Source: Rickettsiales bacterium (GTDB taxonomy: Bacteria > Pseudomonadota > Alphaproteobacteria > Rickettsiales > UBA1997). From it: a stretch of DNA of 11,686 nucleotides. The notes below the pieces were generated by a model. The model saw only the letters and a list, made by a program, of their open reading frames with translations, had not been told where the DNA came from and did no database searches. The position numbers were made by a program, and so were the translations under genes. The stretch's first letter is position 1, and the number at the start of each line of letters is the position of its first letter. Of this stretch, positions 1 to 8,418 are shown one piece after another. The stretch covers positions 1 through 11,686 of the forward strand of contig CANMEW010000038.1 in assembly GCA_947496905.1 (NCBI GenBank), given 5' to 3'.

Positions 1-12
1 GCCTCTTGGCAT
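1..12 (-). CDS. 5' end of an unidentified minus-strand gene (first four codons, MPRG)
   Basis: On the minus strand an ATG at 12-10 begins the codons for Met-Pro-Arg-Gly and then leaves the window. It is preceded, with a 5-nt spacer, by a textbook AAGGAG ribosome binding site (complement of 18-23). None of the complete genes here has so strong a site, which makes a real start likely even though only four codons are visible. Four residues do not identify the product. The gene would be read leftward, the same direction as the cstA operon, but it is separated from that operon by a transposase remnant and a probable terminator, so it probably has its own promoter within about 20-200. Confidence 0.55.
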
Positions 13-17
13 AATTT

Positions 18-23
18 CTCCTT
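18..23 (-). promoter_or_regulatory. Strong Shine-Dalgarno site (AAGGAG) for the gene starting at 12
   Basis: The complement of this hexamer is AAGGAG, ending 5 nt before the ATG at 12-10. This is canonical anti-16S complementarity and spacing. It decides the start of the partial gene at the left edge and argues against the competing plus-strand open frame over 1-108. Confidence 0.6.
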
Positions 24-199
24 AAAAATTGATGGATTAAAATTAGCCAGCAAAAGTGAAAACTTAAGCTGGGATTTCATCAATTTGAGGAGGGAGAGAG
101 TGTCTTAAAAAATGGGGGCATTGCCACATGACTAAAGCTTTTTTATTTTGTTAGGGGGTTGTGAAACAAAGCCTTTATTTCAAAGAGATTAAAACCGAA

Positions 200-461
200 T
201 CAGTCAAAGACTTCAGGCGTATCAACCTTATCAAATTCTTTGATTAGCTTCGGATAAGAAACATCAAGATCATCACAAATTTCTGAGATTGTTCTTCTGC
301 TGCAGGGCCACTATTTGTAGGTTTTTAGATAGTTTTTCCCTTTACCTCTTTGCTCAACCCATTGGTAAAAACATGAGCTACATTTGAACTTATTTTTACC
401 CCTAACGCTGCCGTTTTTCTTAGCTGATTTTTGATCACATTTAAGGCAGTTTTTTGATCAT
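200..461 (-). pseudogene. Decayed N-terminus of a zinc-ribbon/HTH transposase
   Basis: Read on the minus strand, 448 to about 310 encodes a zinc ribbon: Cys-Leu-Lys-Cys, then a Lys-Lys-Asn-Gly-Ser-Val-Arg-Gly segment, then Cys-Ser-Ser-Cys-Phe-Tyr-Gln-Trp. After an in-frame TAG the same frame continues with a helix-turn-helix-like segment (RRTISEICDDLDVSYPKLI) and ends at the TGA at 202-200. This order, CxxC / NGxxRGK / CxxCxxxW followed by a 'RTI...L.VS...' helix-turn-helix, is the N-terminal arrangement of IS1249-like and IS1-like transposases. The natural start (ATG 461-459) lies one frame away from the zinc ribbon, in a run of A residues. I therefore see at least one frameshift and one nonsense codon, and no DDE catalytic domain. 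No terminal inverted repeats or target duplications could be found around it. Assignment to one IS family is uncertain. Confidence 0.6.
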
Positions 462-535
462 TTTTTTGAAGGGTTTTTACTCCAACTTATAAATTATTTT
501 TAAGAATTGTCGATGGAGCCTTGTGGGAATTGGAG

Positions 536-563
536 AAAAGTGGGTTTTTAGCGCCACACTTTT
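536..563 (-). terminator. Hairpin terminator downstream of the cstA/acyltransferase-hydrolase operon
   Basis: AAAAGTG (536-542) pairs with CACTTTT (557-563). The stem is extended inward by GG/CC (543-544 with 554-555), with a one-base bulge at 556 and a 9-nt loop. It lies 57 nt beyond the stop codon at 620, on the downstream side of the minus-strand operon. A-tracts and T-tracts flank it on both strands (T run 560-565 on the plus strand, TTTT on the minus strand), so it could stop transcription from either side. This is a base-pairing argument only; the stem is short and not GC-rich. Confidence 0.4.
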
Positions 564-619
564 TTAATTATGCCTGCTTTGCCTTACTGCCACCTGATCT
601 CTTCATAAAATGCGTAAAG

Positions 620-2803
620 TTACAATAATTTCAGCTTCACTAAAAAGCCTCTGATCACTTCGAAAACCTCGTCTTTTCTAGGGCAGTTGATTACGACGTG
701 ATTTGAAAAATCTATTTCTGACAAGGTTTTTTCTGACGATTTAATTTTTTCGTAAATTATTTTCCCACTAACTGGATTAACCACCGGATCTTGCTTCGCC
801 TGAATTACCAGAGCATCAACTGAAATTTCTCCGAGATGCCTTTCGCAAACTTCCATTAATTTTTCCAACTGATTCACCGCCTTGATATAGTTGCGACTGT
901 AGTTTATGTGAGGATTCTCCGGAGAGTCATCCACATATTCAAACCGACCTTTCTCGATGTGGAATCTCTCCAACATTTCGTTCCAAATGTTGATGCTTGG
1001 AACCATTCTAGCCTTGATGTCGAGAAGTTTCAGCGCCGCATTAATTGAAATTACACCAGCAATTTTTTTGGAAATTTTATTTTTTCTTGCACAGGAAAGA
1101 AGGCTTAAGAGCCCTCCAGTTGAAAACCCAATAATGACAATTTTCGAGCAAATATTTTGTAACGCTGCGTAACCGCGCTGAAAGCTTGAATACCAATCTT
1201 CCCAGCTGACATCGCGAAGATCTAGCGGAGAAGTGCCGTGACCCCTGAGCCTTGTGGCGTAAACTTTAAAACCAAATCCATTCAAAAATTGTGCTAGCGG
1301 CTCAACTTCTTTTGGCGCTGATTTGTAGCCGTGAGAAATTAGAATTCCGACCCTTCTAATTCGCGACGAAACTTTTGATCGCGAATCAAGAAAAAATGGA
1401 GCTCCAACTGATTTTTCTTTAGAAAATTTTTCATCAAAATGAATAGCGTAATCGGTGTGAAAAATTTCTAAATCATGTTTGTGGATTTCAGTAAATACTT
1501 TTCTACGTAATTCATCATCAGGAATTTTTGCATTTTTTCTGACGATGCTGCTCGCCATCTCCAGCAAAGAAAATTCGTTGGCGACAACCTGCAAAGAGTT
1601 CTCGCGCCTGATCTCGTGGAAATCGTAACTTTTTTTAAAAAGATCTTTTTTAATTAAAATTTTACCGTCGCCGGTTTCTTCAATTAACCCCTGCTTCACC
1701 GCCAATTCAAACACGCTGTCGAATTCTTTGTGCGGCTCATCGATAAAAATTTTAAAAAGACTCTCTTCAAAAATACTGTGATTGAGACGGTATTTGCCGC
1801 ATTTGTGAATCATCGTAGATGAGAGGTAGATGATTCTTTTGAGATGACCGATCTCAATTTCAGCCCCACCAAAATTGTACAAAGCTGCACTAAAAAGATG
1901 ATCTAAATTTATCTGGATGTCGGAGTAAATTTTCTCCATGAAGTCGTTGGTGAGACGAGACTTAAGGTAGCGTAAAACCAAGTTAACCTTGGTTTCATTT
2001 TTAATGATTGGGATTTGGTGAATTGGATTCCGCGCTGATTTGCCATACTCTCCCAAATTAATCGGGTCACCGAAATGGATATTAATTTCCGCACCGAGCA
2101 AAAGATTTCCCTCAATTTCTAACTCTTCCGCAACTTGCTTGGGGATTTTTTTAATCAAACGCGCCGCTAGTTTTTGAATTTTATTTTCTCCGGGACGAAG
2201 CGGGTAGTAAGTGATGCTGAGCGGCACAATGCAGGTGTTGATGTCACCGAAATAATTGCGGTATTCCACGCCTAATCTCGATTCAAACTCACGTAAATCT
2301 TCAGTCCGATTTTTTGCGAAAGCCTCAGCAATACTGTCGCGATAAAGTTGTGATTTAAGTGCCAAAACAGCTGATCCAGTTCGAACATGTCCAACGCGTT
2401 GTGGAGTATAATTGACGAAGCCATGGTCGCTTTTTGTTTCCTTGCTTTTGAGCATGCTGCCTTCTGGGTAGATCATCCAGTCATAGTCGCCAAGGATTAA
2501 ATCTTTTAGAATCACATTGTCGCGATCCTTGTGCTTGGTAGAAATAGTTCCAACTGATTCCAAAAATTTTCCCAATGCTCCGTGGTACAAACCAGAATCC
2601 GCCAAGCATCGAACCTGACGACCAGTGTGTTTGTAAATGAGGTAGGGAATAAAAAAAGTTTCGGCGCGAGTGAAGTGATTAGCGACAAACATGATTGGCT
2701 GCTGCGGCAATTTTTCGATGCCACTAACAGAAAAATTTGATCCCAAAACCTTCTCCAAAACTCGAAGAGCTAGCGCTGCGTAGTGAAAAGTTTTACTGGT
2801 CAT
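620..2803 (-). CDS. PlsC-like acyltransferase fused to an alpha/beta-hydrolase (727 aa)
   Basis: A two-domain lipid enzyme. Residues about 30-250 look like a glycerolipid acyltransferase of the PlsC family: Asn42-His43-x4-Glu48 occupies the catalytic HX4D position, with Glu instead of Asp, and YPEGSM (112-117) matches the substrate-binding FPEGTR block. Residues about 484-727 are a serine alpha/beta-hydrolase of the monoacylglycerol-lipase/S33 type. This part has the oxyanion region ILISHGY (488-493), a GHG motif (521-523), the nucleophile elbow G-F-S561-T-G-G, Asp672 in QAKQDPVV and His702 in SNHV, which is a complete triad. The middle (about 280-480) is unrecognised. No signal peptide or convincing membrane helix is seen, so it is probably cytosolic or peripheral to the inner membrane. 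It starts 3 nt after the cstA stop, suggesting translational coupling. An acyl-remodelling role, one domain removing and the other adding acyl chains, is inferred from the domain pair. Substrates cannot be read from the sequence. Confidence 0.85.
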   Translation of the reverse strand: MTSKTFHYAALALRVLEKVLGSNFSVSGIEKLPQQPIMFVANHFTRAETFFIPYLIYKHTGRQVRCLADSGLYHGALGKFLESVGTISTKHKDRDNVILKDLILGDYDWMIYPEGSMLKSKETKSDHGFVNYTPQRVGHVRTGSAVLALKSQLYRDSIAEAFAKNRTEDLREFESRLGVEYRNYFGDINTCIVPLSITYYPLRPGENKIQKLAARLIKKIPKQVAEELEIEGNLLLGAEINIHFGDPINLGEYGKSARNPIHQIPIIKNETKVNLVLRYLKSRLTNDFMEKIYSDIQINLDHLFSAALYNFGGAEIEIGHLKRIIYLSSTMIHKCGKYRLNHSIFEESLFKIFIDEPHKEFDSVFELAVKQGLIEETGDGKILIKKDLFKKSYDFHEIRRENSLQVVANEFSLLEMASSIVRKNAKIPDDELRRKVFTEIHKHDLEIFHTDYAIHFDEKFSKEKSVGAPFFLDSRSKVSSRIRRVGILISHGYKSAPKEVEPLAQFLNGFGFKVYATRLRGHGTSPLDLRDVSWEDWYSSFQRGYAALQNICSKIVIIGFSTGGLLSLLSCARKNKISKKIAGVISINAALKLLDIKARMVPSINIWNEMLERFHIEKGRFEYVDDSPENPHINYSRNYIKAVNQLEKLMEVCERHLGEISVDALVIQAKQDPVVNPVSGKIIYEKIKSSEKTLSEIDFSNHVVINCPRKDEVFEVIRGFLVKLKLL

Positions 2804-2806
2804 GCA

Positions 2807-4825
2807 TTAATTATTTTTAACCCTCTTTGAAAAACCAAATTTGAACGAAGTTAGAATTTTATTAACTGCGTCAATCACCACGATCCACAGAATCGCCATG
2901 AAGCTAAGCGCTACAAACCCTACCAGCCTCTGATTAAAAATCATTTTCTTGGCCAAGGAAATATTTTCTTCACCAAGAATTGTCCCGCTCTCAAGTTTAA
3001 ACTGCCACAGATTTGCAAGAGCGAAAAATCCAATTTTAGCGTCAGCAGAAAAAACTTTTTCGATCACCGCCCAGCTAGTAGTGGTGAGGATGAAAGCCAG
3101 TGGAATTGCGGTGATGAAAAAGAATTTTCTCTTCTCACTTTTTAGAATCATTGTTGTTGCGAGAGTGAGTGCGATGCCCGCAAGCATCTGATTCGACATG
3201 CCAAAAAGTGGCCACAAAATATTTACTCCCCCGCTTGGATCAATCACACCAAGGTAAAGAAAATAACCCCAAGCACCAACAATCACCAAGCTCGAAAACA
3301 TTGCTGCGAAAGTTGATTCGTGAAGTTTTTTGTCGCGAAAGCCGAGTAAATCTTCGAGCATGAATCTGGCGACTCTCGTTCCGGCATCAAGTGTGGTAAG
3401 GATGAAGATCGCTTCAAACATGATGGCGAAATGGTACCACATTGAAAGCATATTAGTTCCAAAGGCTGAGGAAAAAATATTTGCCATCCCGACTGCCAAA
3501 GAAGGCGCGCCGCCCGTCCTTGAAAATAAACTATTCTCGCCCATTTGCGCCGCCAAAAAATCCATTTTTTCTTTGGTCACTGGAAAGCCCCAAGAAGTAA
3601 TTGTTTGCGCAGCGTCAACTCCAAGCGCCGCGTGAGGAGAGTTAATCGCGAAGAAAATTCCTGGCTCCAAAACACAAGCTGCGATCATTGCCATGATTGC
3701 CACACAACCCTCAAGCAACATGCTTCCGTAACCAATTAAACGTACATCGCGCTCGTCAGAAATAATTTTCGGAGTCGTACCGGAAGCGACCAAGGCGTGG
3801 AATCCGGAAATTGCTCCACAGGCAATTGTGATGAATAAAAATGGAAAAACTTTACCGCTAAAAATTGGACCGGTGCCGTCAACAAATTGTGTGAGCGCAG
3901 GCATCTGGATGTCTGGTCGAAAAATCAGCAGCGCGATTGCCAGCAAGAAAATTGTTCCGAGTTTTAAAAATGAGGAGAGGTAGTCTCGTGGCGCAAGCAG
4001 CAGCCACACCGGTAGAGTAGCGGCAGCAAAGCCGTAGAAAATTATTGCGAGCGCTAAAAATTTTCCGTCGCGATTAAAAATTGCCGCGAGGGTTTCATCG
4101 TAATGAATTATTTTTCCGCCGTAAACCGCGAGCAAAAATAAAGCCACCCCAACCAAACTCGCTTCAACAACTCCTGCGGGACGAATGTAGTAGAGGTAGA
4201 GACCCACCAGCATCGCAATTGGGATCGTCATTAACACGGTGAATGCGCCCCACGGACTGTGCATCAATGCCTTCACAACTACCAGCCCAAGCACTGAAAT
4301 TAGAATGATGATGATTGCCAGAGTGCCAATCATCGCGGCATAGCCAGCGACTTTTCCGATCTCGTCTTTGATTAATTTTCCCAAAGATTTTCCATCGTGG
4401 CGCATCGAGAAAAATAGAATCATCATGTCTTGAACGGCTCCAGCAAGAACCGATCCGATCAATATCCACAATGTTCCCGGTAGGTAACCAAACTGCGCTG
4501 CAAGCGTTGGTCCAATCAATGGACCGGGCCCTGCAATCGCCGCAAAATGGTGCCCAAAAACAATCCACCTGTTGGTTGGAACAAAATCTTTTCCGTCATT
4601 AATTTTTTTTGCGGGAGTGGCGCGACGTCCGTCAATGTGTAAAATTTTTGCAGCAATCCAAGCGCTGTAAAAGCGGTAGGCAATTAGCTGCGTGCAGATG
4701 CAGGCAGTCAGGAACCAGAGTGAGGAAATTTTTTCATCACGGATAATTGCGATCCCGCCAAAGGATGCGGCGCCAACAATTCCGATTAAAATCCACATCA
4801 CGATTTGGGGAAAATTCTTTTTCAT
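2807..4825 (-). CDS. cstA: CstA-family carbon-starvation transporter (672 aa)
   Basis: An inner-membrane transporter of the CstA family; characterised members take up peptides or pyruvate, often when carbon is scarce. The protein is hydrophobic over nearly its whole length, with many membrane-spanning segments from residue 8 onward. It carries the family signature GHHFAAIAGPGPLIGP (91-106), preceded by a conserved DGxDFVPTNRWIVF-type stretch (about 77-90) and followed by the VLAGAVQDMM segment (126-135). A length of 672 aa is normal for full-length CstA, so it appears intact. It is the first gene of a minus-strand operon with the acyltransferase-hydrolase and is divergent from gatB across a 78-nt spacer. 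The ATG at 4825-4823 has only an A/T-rich leader and no Shine-Dalgarno match. Whether this copy moves pyruvate (as BtsT does) or peptides cannot be decided from sequence. Confidence 0.93.
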   Translation of the reverse strand: MKKNFPQIVMWILIGIVGAASFGGIAIIRDEKISSLWFLTACICTQLIAYRFYSAWIAAKILHIDGRRATPAKKINDGKDFVPTNRWIVFGHHFAAIAGPGPLIGPTLAAQFGYLPGTLWILIGSVLAGAVQDMMILFFSMRHDGKSLGKLIKDEIGKVAGYAAMIGTLAIIIILISVLGLVVVKALMHSPWGAFTVLMTIPIAMLVGLYLYYIRPAGVVEASLVGVALFLLAVYGGKIIHYDETLAAIFNRDGKFLALAIIFYGFAAATLPVWLLLAPRDYLSSFLKLGTIFLLAIALLIFRPDIQMPALTQFVDGTGPIFSGKVFPFLFITIACGAISGFHALVASGTTPKIISDERDVRLIGYGSMLLEGCVAIMAMIAACVLEPGIFFAINSPHAALGVDAAQTITSWGFPVTKEKMDFLAAQMGENSLFSRTGGAPSLAVGMANIFSSAFGTNMLSMWYHFAIMFEAIFILTTLDAGTRVARFMLEDLLGFRDKKLHESTFAAMFSSLVIVGAWGYFLYLGVIDPSGGVNILWPLFGMSNQMLAGIALTLATTMILKSEKRKFFFITAIPLAFILTTTSWAVIEKVFSADAKIGFFALANLWQFKLESGTILGEENISLAKKMIFNQRLVGFVALSFMAILWIVVIDAVNKILTSFKFGFSKRVKNN

Positions 4826-4903
4826 TTTTGTAATTTTTATTGTGAAAAAAATGCTCGTCTTCGAACTTAAATTCGTCTCCGGCTCTAATTAAAGTTAACT
4901 CAA
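4826..4903. promoter_or_regulatory. Divergent cstA/gatB promoter spacer
   Basis: This 78-nt A/T-rich gap is the only place for the promoters of both cstA (leftward) and gatB (rightward). A possible gatB promoter is TTCGAA (4860-4865) and TCTAAT (4884-4889) with an 18-nt gap, which would give a very short leader. No clear consensus for cstA and no operator-like dyad stood out. It is listed because of its position rather than because of strong motifs. Confidence 0.3.
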
Positions 4904-6355
4904 ATGACCTACACAATCCAAGGCAAAAACAACGTTTACGAACTAGTTGTTGGTTGCGAAATTCACGCGCAAATTGCGTCGCACTCAAAATTATTTTCAC
5001 GCTCTGCAACCGAGTTTGGTGCCGCGCAAAATAGCCAAGTTTCTTTGGTCGATGCCGCCATGCCTGGCATGCTTCCAGTAATTAATGGAGAATGTGTTAG
5101 ACAAGCGGTAAAAACTGGACTTGGGATCAATGCTAAAATCAATCTCAAATCAATTTTTGATCGTAAAAATTATTTCTACCCAGACCTACCACAAGGCTAC
5201 CAAATTTCTCAATTTTCTGACCCAATTATTGGCGAAGGTTCCGTTACAATTACGCTTGAAAATGGCGAAAAAAAACAGATTCGCGTTGAAAGAATTCACC
5301 TTGAACAAGATGCCGGCAAATCAATTCATGACCAACATCCAAGCCTGTCACTGATTGATCTCAATCGCTCCGGAATCGCTTTGATGGAAATTGTTTCCAA
5401 GCCAGACATGCGCAGTCCTTTCGAAGCAGTCGAATATGTAAAAACAATTCGTGGAATTGTGCGCGCACTCGGCACTTGCGACGGCGACATGGAGAAAGGA
5501 AATTTACGCTGCGATGCCAATGTTTCGGTGAGAAAAATTGGCGAAGAAAAATTAGGAACTCGCTGCGAAATCAAAAACATTAATTCGACTCGTAACATTG
5601 GTCGCGCCATTGAATTCGAAGCTGCACGCCAAGTAGAAATTCTTGAAGATGGTGGAAAAATTGATCAAGAAACCCGCTTGTTCGACGCAATCACCGGCGA
5701 AACCAGAACCATGCGCAGCAAAGAAGACGCGATGGATTACCGCTATTTTCCTGATCCTGATTTACCGCCGCTCGTCCTCACCCAAGATTTTGTCGATGAA
5801 ATAAAAAAATCTCTTCCCGAACTTCCGGAGGCAAAAAAAACGCGCTACGTTAAAGAATTTGGAATTCCCGAATATGACGCCGGAGTACTTACCGCCGACA
5901 CCGAAATTACCAATTATTTTGAAAAATTAATTCAGAAGCATGAGGCAAAGCTGTGTGTTACTTGGCTTACAGTTGAGCTATTTGGCAGGATGAATAAGCT
6001 TGGAATAAAATTCGAAAATTTAAAAATTCGCGCAGAGAATTTAATCGAACTTTTAGATCTAATCAAAAGCGGGGAGATCTCCGGCAAAATCGCCAAAGAT
6101 GTTTTGGATGGGATGATTGAAAGCGGCGAAACTGCCGCACGAGTCGTTGAATCAAAAGGATTCAAGCAAGTTTCTGACAGCGGAGCAATTGAAAAAATAA
6201 TCGACGAAGTAATCGCAAAAAATCCACAAATGGCGGCAGATTACAAATCTGGCAAAGAAAAACTTTTTGGATTTTTTGTTGGACAAGTAATGAAGGAATC
6301 AAAGGGGCAAGCCAATCCAGCGATGGTGAATGATTTGCTGAAAAAGAAGCTTTGA
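4904..6355 (+). CDS. gatB: Asp-tRNA(Asn)/Glu-tRNA(Gln) amidotransferase subunit B (483 aa)
   Basis: GatB is the kinase/tRNA-binding subunit of the GatCAB complex, which converts Glu-tRNA(Gln) and Asp-tRNA(Asn) to the correct amides in the cytosol. The N-terminal cradle domain shows VGCEIHAQI (16-24), FYPDLPQGYQISQF (91-104) and LEQDAGKS (133-140). A central CDGDMEKGNLRCDANVS block and a C-terminal YqeY-like tail ending in NPAMVNDLLKKKL complete it. Full length is normal for the family. The zinc-binding cysteines of many GatB proteins are replaced here (FSRSATEFG...VSLVDAAMPG), which is the usual alphaproteobacterial form. No gatC or gatA flanks it: cstA is upstream on the other strand and pccA converges from downstream. 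The ATG at 4904 has no Shine-Dalgarno sequence; it is chosen because MTYTIQGKNN leads into the conserved core at the usual distance. Confidence 0.97.
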   Translation: MTYTIQGKNNVYELVVGCEIHAQIASHSKLFSRSATEFGAAQNSQVSLVDAAMPGMLPVINGECVRQAVKTGLGINAKINLKSIFDRKNYFYPDLPQGYQISQFSDPIIGEGSVTITLENGEKKQIRVERIHLEQDAGKSIHDQHPSLSLIDLNRSGIALMEIVSKPDMRSPFEAVEYVKTIRGIVRALGTCDGDMEKGNLRCDANVSVRKIGEEKLGTRCEIKNINSTRNIGRAIEFEAARQVEILEDGGKIDQETRLFDAITGETRTMRSKEDAMDYRYFPDPDLPPLVLTQDFVDEIKKSLPELPEAKKTRYVKEFGIPEYDAGVLTADTEITNYFEKLIQKHEAKLCVTWLTVELFGRMNKLGIKFENLKIRAENLIELLDLIKSGEISGKIAKDVLDGMIESGETAARVVESKGFKQVSDSGAIEKIIDEVIAKNPQMAADYKSGKEKLFGFFVGQVMKESKGQANPAMVNDLLKKKL

Positions 6356-6428
6356 GTAATTTTCGTTCGCCGCAAATTACTAATCGTTGCGACTGCCGCT
6401 AGTTGACTTGTCGACTAGGTCACTTTTT
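6355..6428. terminator. Hairpins between convergent gatB and pccA
   Basis: Two dyads fill the 59-nt convergent gap. The first is a perfect 8-bp A/T-rich stem, AGTAATTT (6355-6362) with AAATTACT (6374-6381), around an 11-nt loop. The second pairs CTAGTTGAC (6399-6407) with GTCGACTAG (6410-6418), 9 bp with one G-U pair. It overlaps the pccA stop codon and is followed by TTTTT at 6424-6428, so it could act as a weak terminator for gatB. Neither is a strong GC-rich intrinsic terminator. Confidence 0.35.
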
Positions 6429-8418
6429 CTTCAAACGTCATTACCACCTGTCCAATTCCAACGGCCTCACCTTCGGAGAAATTTATTTTTTTGATCTTCA
6501 CGTCGTGATCAGTGCGGATGGAATTTTCCATTTTCATCGCCTCAATCAACACCAGCTCTTGCCCCGCCTTAACTTCATCTCCTTCCTGAACTTTGAAACG
6601 AATTATTTTTCCGGTAATCGGCGAAGTTAAATTGATTGGCTTAGCATTTTTTTGAATTTTCGGCATGAATTTTGAAAGCTCTGCAATGCGCGGAGAGTAG
6701 ACGTTAACAAAGGCGTCGAGTCCGGAATATTGCATGAGGTAGCTGCCAGTATTGTTGTTCTCGCGAATTTTTACGCCGACAGAATATCCATTCACGACAC
6801 CGCGGAAAAGCTTCTCCCCATTGGCACAAGAGCTCGTGACTTCAATTTCTCTACGGTCACATTCTAACTTCAAAAAACCTTCCGATTTTTCCAAAAGATT
6901 CACTAGGTAAGATTTCTCATCAATCATCACCACCCAACGTTCAGAAATTTGTTTTGCACGATTACGCAATTGTCCGGTCATGTGCCCGTTGCGCTCGTAG
7001 TTTTTCAGAAAAATTTGCATCGCAGCTGCAATCAGAACTTCTTCAGCTTTTGAATCTAGCTCGCTGCCAGAAAATCCTGCTGGAAATTCTTCTTTGATGA
7101 AACTGGTGGAAATATTTCCTTGCACAAAACGCTCATTTTTCATGATGGTTTCGAGGAAGCTAATATTGTGCGAAACGCCGCCAATGGCGAATCCACCCAA
7201 AGCGTGACGCATGTGTTCGATTGCCTCAAGGCGAGTTTCGCCGTAAGAGCAAAGTTTAGCGATCATTGCGTCGTAGAACATGCTGACCTCGCCACCCTCG
7301 TAAACACCGGAATCAACGCGAACATTTTTATTTTTTTCAGGCTCAATGTAGAGATTGATGCGACCAGAGGATGGTAAAAATCCGCGAGAAGGATCTTCGG
7401 CGTAAATGCGCGACTCCATCGCCCAGCCATTCAACTTAATGTCCTCTTGCTTGAATGGTAAATTTTCGCCAAGAGCAATTTTGATCATCAACTCAACAAT
7501 GTCTAAACCCGTAATGAGTTCAGTAACTGGATGCTCTACTTGCAGACGGGTGTTCATCTCGAGGAAGTAAAAATTTTTATTTTTATCCACGATGTATTCG
7601 ATGGTTCCGGCGGAAAAATACTGAACTTTTTTCGCCAAAGCCTTTGATTGCTCGTACATTTTCTGACGCGTTTCTTCGTCCAAAAATGGGCTTGGCGCTT
7701 CCTCAATTACTTTTTGGTTGTTGCGCTGAATTGAGCATTCTCTTTCGCCCAAACACACTGTGTTTCCGCGTTTGTCGGCGATGACTTGGATTTCAATGTG
7801 CCGCGGATTTTCAATAAATTTTTCGATGAAAATGCGGTCGTCAGAAAAACTATTTCGCGCTTCATTTGAGGCTGAAAAGAAAGCGTCTGCCACTTCTTCT
7901 TCTTTCCAAACAATTCTCATCCCCTTTCCACCACCGCCAGCAGAGGCTTTGACCATTACTGGAAAGCCAATTTTTTTTGCAATTTCACTGGCTTCCTTGT
8001 CGTCCTTAACTACCCCCATGTGACCGGGAACCACGCTGACATTGGCTTCAATCGCCAATTTTTTTGACTGAATTTTGTCGCCCATCATCTCGATTGAGAA
8101 GGTGGATGGTCCCACAAAAATTACTCCAGCTTTGTCTAGTGCATTAGCAAAGTTACGATTTTCTGACAAAAATCCGTAACCGGGATGGACCATGGTCGCG
8201 CCAGTTTTTTTCACCGCCGCCAAGATTTTTTCTACATTGAGGTAGCTTTGAGACGATGGTGAATGCCCAATATTTACGGCCTCGTCAGCCATTTGCACAA
8301 ACAGCGAATTAGTGTCGGCATCGGAATAAACGGCGACGGTTTTAATGCCCATTTTGCGGCAAGTTTTAATGATGCGACAAGCGATTTCGCCACGATTAGC
8401 GATCAGTAATTTATGCAT
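6415..8418 (-). CDS. pccA: Propionyl-CoA carboxylase alpha subunit, biotin carboxylase plus carrier (667 aa)
   Basis: The subunit carries ATP-dependent biotin carboxylation and holds the biotin; with PccB it turns propionyl-CoA into methylmalonyl-CoA. The biotin-carboxylase region (about 1-445) starts MHKLLIANRGEIACRI, has the ATP-grasp glycine loop GGGGKG (161-166), the EMNTRLQVEHPVTE block (287-300) and a conserved ESRIYAEDP (335-343). A linker/BT-like region follows, then the biotinyl domain with IEAMKMEN; Lys629 is the predicted biotinylation site. Length and domain order match alphaproteobacterial PccA better than two-subunit AccC, and they lack the pyruvate carboxylase central domain. 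A 3-methylcrotonyl-CoA carboxylase alpha subunit is the main alternative. It converges with gatB and diverges from the DUF4143 ATPase gene. No pccB or methylmalonyl-CoA mutase gene is visible nearby. Confidence 0.93.
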   Translation of the reverse strand: MHKLLIANRGEIACRIIKTCRKMGIKTVAVYSDADTNSLFVQMADEAVNIGHSPSSQSYLNVEKILAAVKKTGATMVHPGYGFLSENRNFANALDKAGVIFVGPSTFSIEMMGDKIQSKKLAIEANVSVVPGHMGVVKDDKEASEIAKKIGFPVMVKASAGGGGKGMRIVWKEEEVADAFFSASNEARNSFSDDRIFIEKFIENPRHIEIQVIADKRGNTVCLGERECSIQRNNQKVIEEAPSPFLDEETRQKMYEQSKALAKKVQYFSAGTIEYIVDKNKNFYFLEMNTRLQVEHPVTELITGLDIVELMIKIALGENLPFKQEDIKLNGWAMESRIYAEDPSRGFLPSSGRINLYIEPEKNKNVRVDSGVYEGGEVSMFYDAMIAKLCSYGETRLEAIEHMRHALGGFAIGGVSHNISFLETIMKNERFVQGNISTSFIKEEFPAGFSGSELDSKAEEVLIAAAMQIFLKNYERNGHMTGQLRNRAKQISERWVVMIDEKSYLVNLLEKSEGFLKLECDRREIEVTSSCANGEKLFRGVVNGYSVGVKIRENNNTGSYLMQYSGLDAFVNVYSPRIAELSKFMPKIQKNAKPINLTSPITGKIIRFKVQEGDEVKAGQELVLIEAMKMENSIRTDHDVKIKKINFSEGEAVGIGQVVMTFEEKVT

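Noticed and set aside
1..108. Plus-strand open frame of 35 codons ending at TAA 106-108
   Set aside because: No recognisable protein content, and it runs antisense over the strong minus-strand ribosome binding site and start at 12-23, which is the better explanation of this end.
141..170. TTTGTT/AACAAA hairpin (147-152 with 165-170) as a terminator for the transposase remnant
   Set aside because: The stem is six A/T-rich pairs with a long loop; too weak to list.
4164..4568. 134-codon minus-strand frame
   Set aside because: It is an out-of-frame shadow inside cstA on the same strand, with a cysteine/tryptophan/arginine-rich low-plausibility translation.
4737..5009. 90-codon minus-strand frame bridging cstA and gatB
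   Set aside because: It overlaps two well-supported genes and the promoter spacer, and its translation resembles no protein family.
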